DNA from: Cephalotus follicularis
Lineage: Eukaryota > Streptophyta > Magnoliopsida > Oxalidales > Cephalotaceae
NCBI GenBank assembly: GCA_001972305.1
Contig: BDDD01000274.1
Coordinates: 186,001-250,000, forward strand
DNA length: 64,000 nt
Direction: 5' to 3'
Positions 61,205-64,000 of this stretch are shown one piece after another. Both the position numbers and the translations under genes were made by a program. Numbering within the stretch: position 1 is the stretch's first letter; every line of letters starts with the position of its first letter. Below the pieces are notes generated by a model that was given only the letters and a program-made list of their open reading frames with translations, ran no database searches and was not told the DNA's origin.

Positions 61205-61460
61205 AATCTGAAGAGGCCTTTTGAAAAGGATGGAATTCGTTTCAAAATGCATATTTTTCCGTTTCAAATTTGAAACGGTTTTGAAACGGAAAAATGGAAT
61301 TTCAAAAAAGGGGCGTGACAAAAGCATTTTGAAACGAACAAATAGTTTCAAAAGGTTTTTTAAAAAATAAAAAAAATAGCACCATTTTGAATCGATTGAC
61401 CCTAAAACGTTCAAAATGGGTACCCTTTTGAAACGGTTTGTTCGTTTCAGAAGGGTTTTT
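61205..61460. repeat. TTTGAAACG-rich hairpin region
   Basis: The word TTTGAAACG or its complement CGTTTCAAA recurs about ten times in both directions. At 61254-61294 TTTTTCCGTTTCAAA faces its inverse across a short loop. Longer-range pairing between 61211-61230 and 61440-61460 is possible. It is probably a foldback repeat. The minus frame at 61172-61507 is an artefact of it. Confidence 0.65.
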
Positions 61461-61507
61461 TTTTTTTTTTTAAAAAAATGGTTCCTCAGGAACCACAGCA
61501 AAGCCAA

Positions 61508-63025
61508 GAGAAATGATTAACTTCCTCATTAACTACAGCAAAATCCCATTCTATGCAACATAAAGGGAAAACAATTCCAAATCACATGATCTTTAAATAT
61601 ATGGTTAATGATTTAAACAACAAACGAAACCACTTTTTCTCTATCATTGATGCACTTCTCTATTGCAATAAGTATGGCCAAAGAACTTGTGTTCATTCAA
61701 CCAAATAATAGTTAAAAAAAAAAAAAAAGCTACGACCATCAGAATCTTGCACAAACACTAGACACCACACATATACACTTCTAAATAACACGCTGTTCAA
61801 AGTACTGGTCCAGCATTATAGAACAGCCAAATATAGCCTTATGATAATGACACCAAAAAATTACTATAGAGGATGAACTTAAATAGTCATATCTCCTTAA
61901 AACTAATACTGATCAAACACAAAAAGAATCAAATTATTATCAAGCTCAAATTCTTACAGGGCAAAAAAAAAAGATTCAATCACCAATATGGCAGTATATG
62001 TTAGGAATCCACCAAAGCAAAATAAAACTCCATACATGGTTAATCATTGACCAGGCACAAGAACTTCCAGACACAGAGATTGTAAGAGTGAATTAACAGG
62101 AAATTATCAACAAACAAGAATATCAATTGATCAAATTTGTGGCTGACTCAAACCAATAGTAGCTCATAATTATATGTGGATCACAAAGAAGTATTCTCAC
62201 TCTCCGTCTATCAAACCCGTATAACAGTCATATGATATAAAAAATAAAAAAAATATTGTAAAATCTTGGCAAATGGCCATCCTAATTAAACACTGCTCTA
62301 CAAATAATGTAAGATATTTTTTTAAATGACACCACAATATTCCCTCTACATATATTAACATAGGACAAAGACATTAAGTTGTTGATTGGTCCACAGCCTG
62401 ATATTATTACAATGACAAAACAACAACAACAATACAGAATAGGCATAATGCACCAATTTTTCTATTTTCTTTTGCTAATTTTCTCGGTGTTTCCAGTAGT
62501 CAGAATCAAATAGCGACCATGCTTTTAAAGAGAAACGTTGTCTACCTACAACACGATGTCCAATTATGCAAGCCTTATCTCATTTGCAAAGTGAGAACTC
62601 ATTTATATCACTGTCAATGAAAAAAAAAACTCTCCATAATAACCTATATTCCCTTTCTGTTCCCTGGTATTGATTTTTCATTTGGAGCACTGTGGTAAAA
62701 ATACAAAGAGAGATGTTATTATAAGTATGTAAATTGCTTAACGAGTATGTTTTAAATAAAAGACCGAAAATATACAAAACCTCACGCTAGGACATTCATA
62801 TATATAACAAGCGTCGAAGTGAGATATTTCTACTCCACAAAAAAGACTATAAAAGTAATTCAAAATAAAGCATATACCAGAATTTGCATTAGCTACAACA
62901 CCTTGAAATTATATGCAATTAAGGATGAGTAAGAACTGAAAGTATATTAGAGTCTCCATGTGCATGCACATGTTCACATCTAGAAGGGACACTTAAACTT
63001 CCAAGACTACTCATGGGGTGCATAC
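61508..63025. other. AT-rich region without recognised gene
   Basis: No transposon ends and no protein family recognised. A minus-strand frame at 62580-62777 has an acceptor-like TTTTACCACAG before CTCCAAATGAAAAATCAATA, so an unrecognised or untranslated exon is possible, but nothing confirms it. Confidence 0.45.
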
Positions 63026-63078
63026 CTCACCAGCAGCTACATCTATCACATGTGGAGTAAACCCTTGCCCTACATTAC
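63026..63078 (-). pseudogene. AHL-like PPC-domain exon (possible gene relic)
   Basis: A 53-base minus-strand segment lies between an acceptor-like TTGCTTCTTGTAG and a donor-like GTATGC. It reads NVGQGFTPHVIDVAAGE. This strongly resembles the start of the PPC (DUF296) domain of plant AHL proteins, AT-hook DNA-binding regulators, where the pattern is FTPHVI.V.AGE followed by an intron before DV. The expected next exon (pattern DV..KI.SFSQQGPR) and the AT-hook exon were not found in the window. It is therefore either a relic, a captured exon, or a piece of a gene whose AT-hook part lies beyond 64000 and whose remainder is lost. The match covers only 17 residues. Confidence 0.4.
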
Positions 63079-64000
63079 CTACAAGAAGCAAATAGAAATA
63101 GGATCACCCACAAGTAACTGATATATAAGTCAAAATAAAAACTAACGAAAACCTGCGAATTAATAAAACCATGATGACATATTAGATAAAAAATGAATGA
63201 AGAAATTGACACCATATATCTATTTATTAACAAAAATCAATTTCCGGTGGATTCAAACATAATCACTTCAAAGAGGAGCTATAAAACTCATGCAGAAAAT
63301 ATACAAATCAATTTCAATATATATATAAATGGTTAGTTTGTAATTAATTAATAAAATGATCAATAAAAGGTCAAACATTCAGTTAAGTATCAATTTAGTT
63401 CACCTTCAGAAGTGATATCCTCCTTATTTGTGTTCCATTTTTAAAGAGACGAGGAACAACTATTTAAAAGTGAACTGTCATGACCAATTTTAAGGGCAAG
63501 TGAGAAAGAAAGAAAAGAATCTAAAATTACATACACAATCTGGAAACCCCTCATGCAAGTCAGTGTCACTCTCAAAAGATTGTCACTCCAATGCTCTCCC
63601 AAATACAAAGCCAAATGGAAACATATGGGGGCCAGCTCATGATCTGCAACAAACACCTCTAGGGGATCCACCTAGCTTATATGATCCAATGACACGAACA
63701 AAGTGAAGAGTGATGGGGGAGCTCTCCTAGTTTATAGCAATGAAATCTACATCATTTCACTTCAGTCTAGCTGATTATTTATCGATCTTTTATTTGCACA
63801 CAAAATTAAATTCAATCCAACAGCATAATTACAGTAACATCCATCCAACCAAAGGAAATTATATATAATGGAGCCTATTATGTGTATTCCAAGTTACAGA
63901 TTTTTCACATCAATCTCACTGAAAATATCACATATTCTTGTAGGAATTGAAAACACATGATACTCATAAGTATGAATCTATCGCCAAATTCAATTAACAC
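63079..64000. other. AT-rich sequence upstream of the AHL-like exon
   Basis: If the AHL-like exon is real this is its intron or upstream DNA. A minus-strand frame at 63441-63671 (MDPLEVFVADHELAPICFHLALYLGEHW is its start, given here only as a description) matches no family I know. Confidence 0.4.

Overview
This is a piece of a eudicot nuclear genome. It is AT-rich and almost wholly built of transposable elements. One clear intact host gene is present: an intronless ATL-type RING-H2 ubiquitin ligase at 45873-46772 (+). A possible single-exon relic of an AHL (AT-hook, PPC domain) gene lies at 63026-63078 (-). Plant origin is shown by the ATL gene, by Copia and Gypsy LTR elements primed by initiator Met-tRNA, by a CACTA transposon with TNP2, DUF4218 and DUF4216 domains, and by an L1-type LINE.

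Layout. 1-3262: AT-rich sequence with a MITE-like repeat, a possible Copia LTR remnant and a GC-rich hairpin. 3263-18875: a three-level nest in which a Copia element (A) holds a solo Gypsy-type LTR (4086-16833, duplication TCAAT), which in turn holds a second, minus-strand Copia (B, 6310-16217, duplication CCGAG). 18990-23600: a decayed LINE interrupted by a foldback MITE and a 2.4-kb solo LTR. 23612-35746: the 3' part of a chromodomain Gypsy (D) whose 3' LTR holds a solo Copia LTR (C), which holds a 7.0-kb CACTA transposon (27060-34101). 36369-44890: a MITE-like repeat split by a Tat-type Gypsy (L, 36698-44256, duplication GCTAT) with an antisense coding block and a 93-bp tandem array. 44890-47590: the gene island with the ATL gene. 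47590-57665: a Gypsy gag relic and a pile of Gypsy LTRs, including solo LTR E (duplication TATAT) and a nest G <- Copia H <- solo LTR I (duplication GCATA). 57666-61190: a Copia LTR fragment related to B, then a Gypsy LTR with primer site and gag relic. 61190-64000: repeat-poor AT-rich DNA with a TTTGAAACG-rich hairpin region and the AHL-like exon.

The elements do not act together. Their nesting records the order of insertion, and the number of solo LTRs shows frequent recombination between LTRs. The most complete mobile element is the CACTA transposon: it has matching termini, dense GGCGAGGGC subterminal repeats and two multi-exon genes, though its coding regions contain stops. I found no convincing new biological system. 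The closest candidates for follow-up are the CACTA element, the repeated GTCGACGC-like arrays inside several Gypsy LTRs, and the antisense block of element L. All repeat boundaries and divergences were read by eye.
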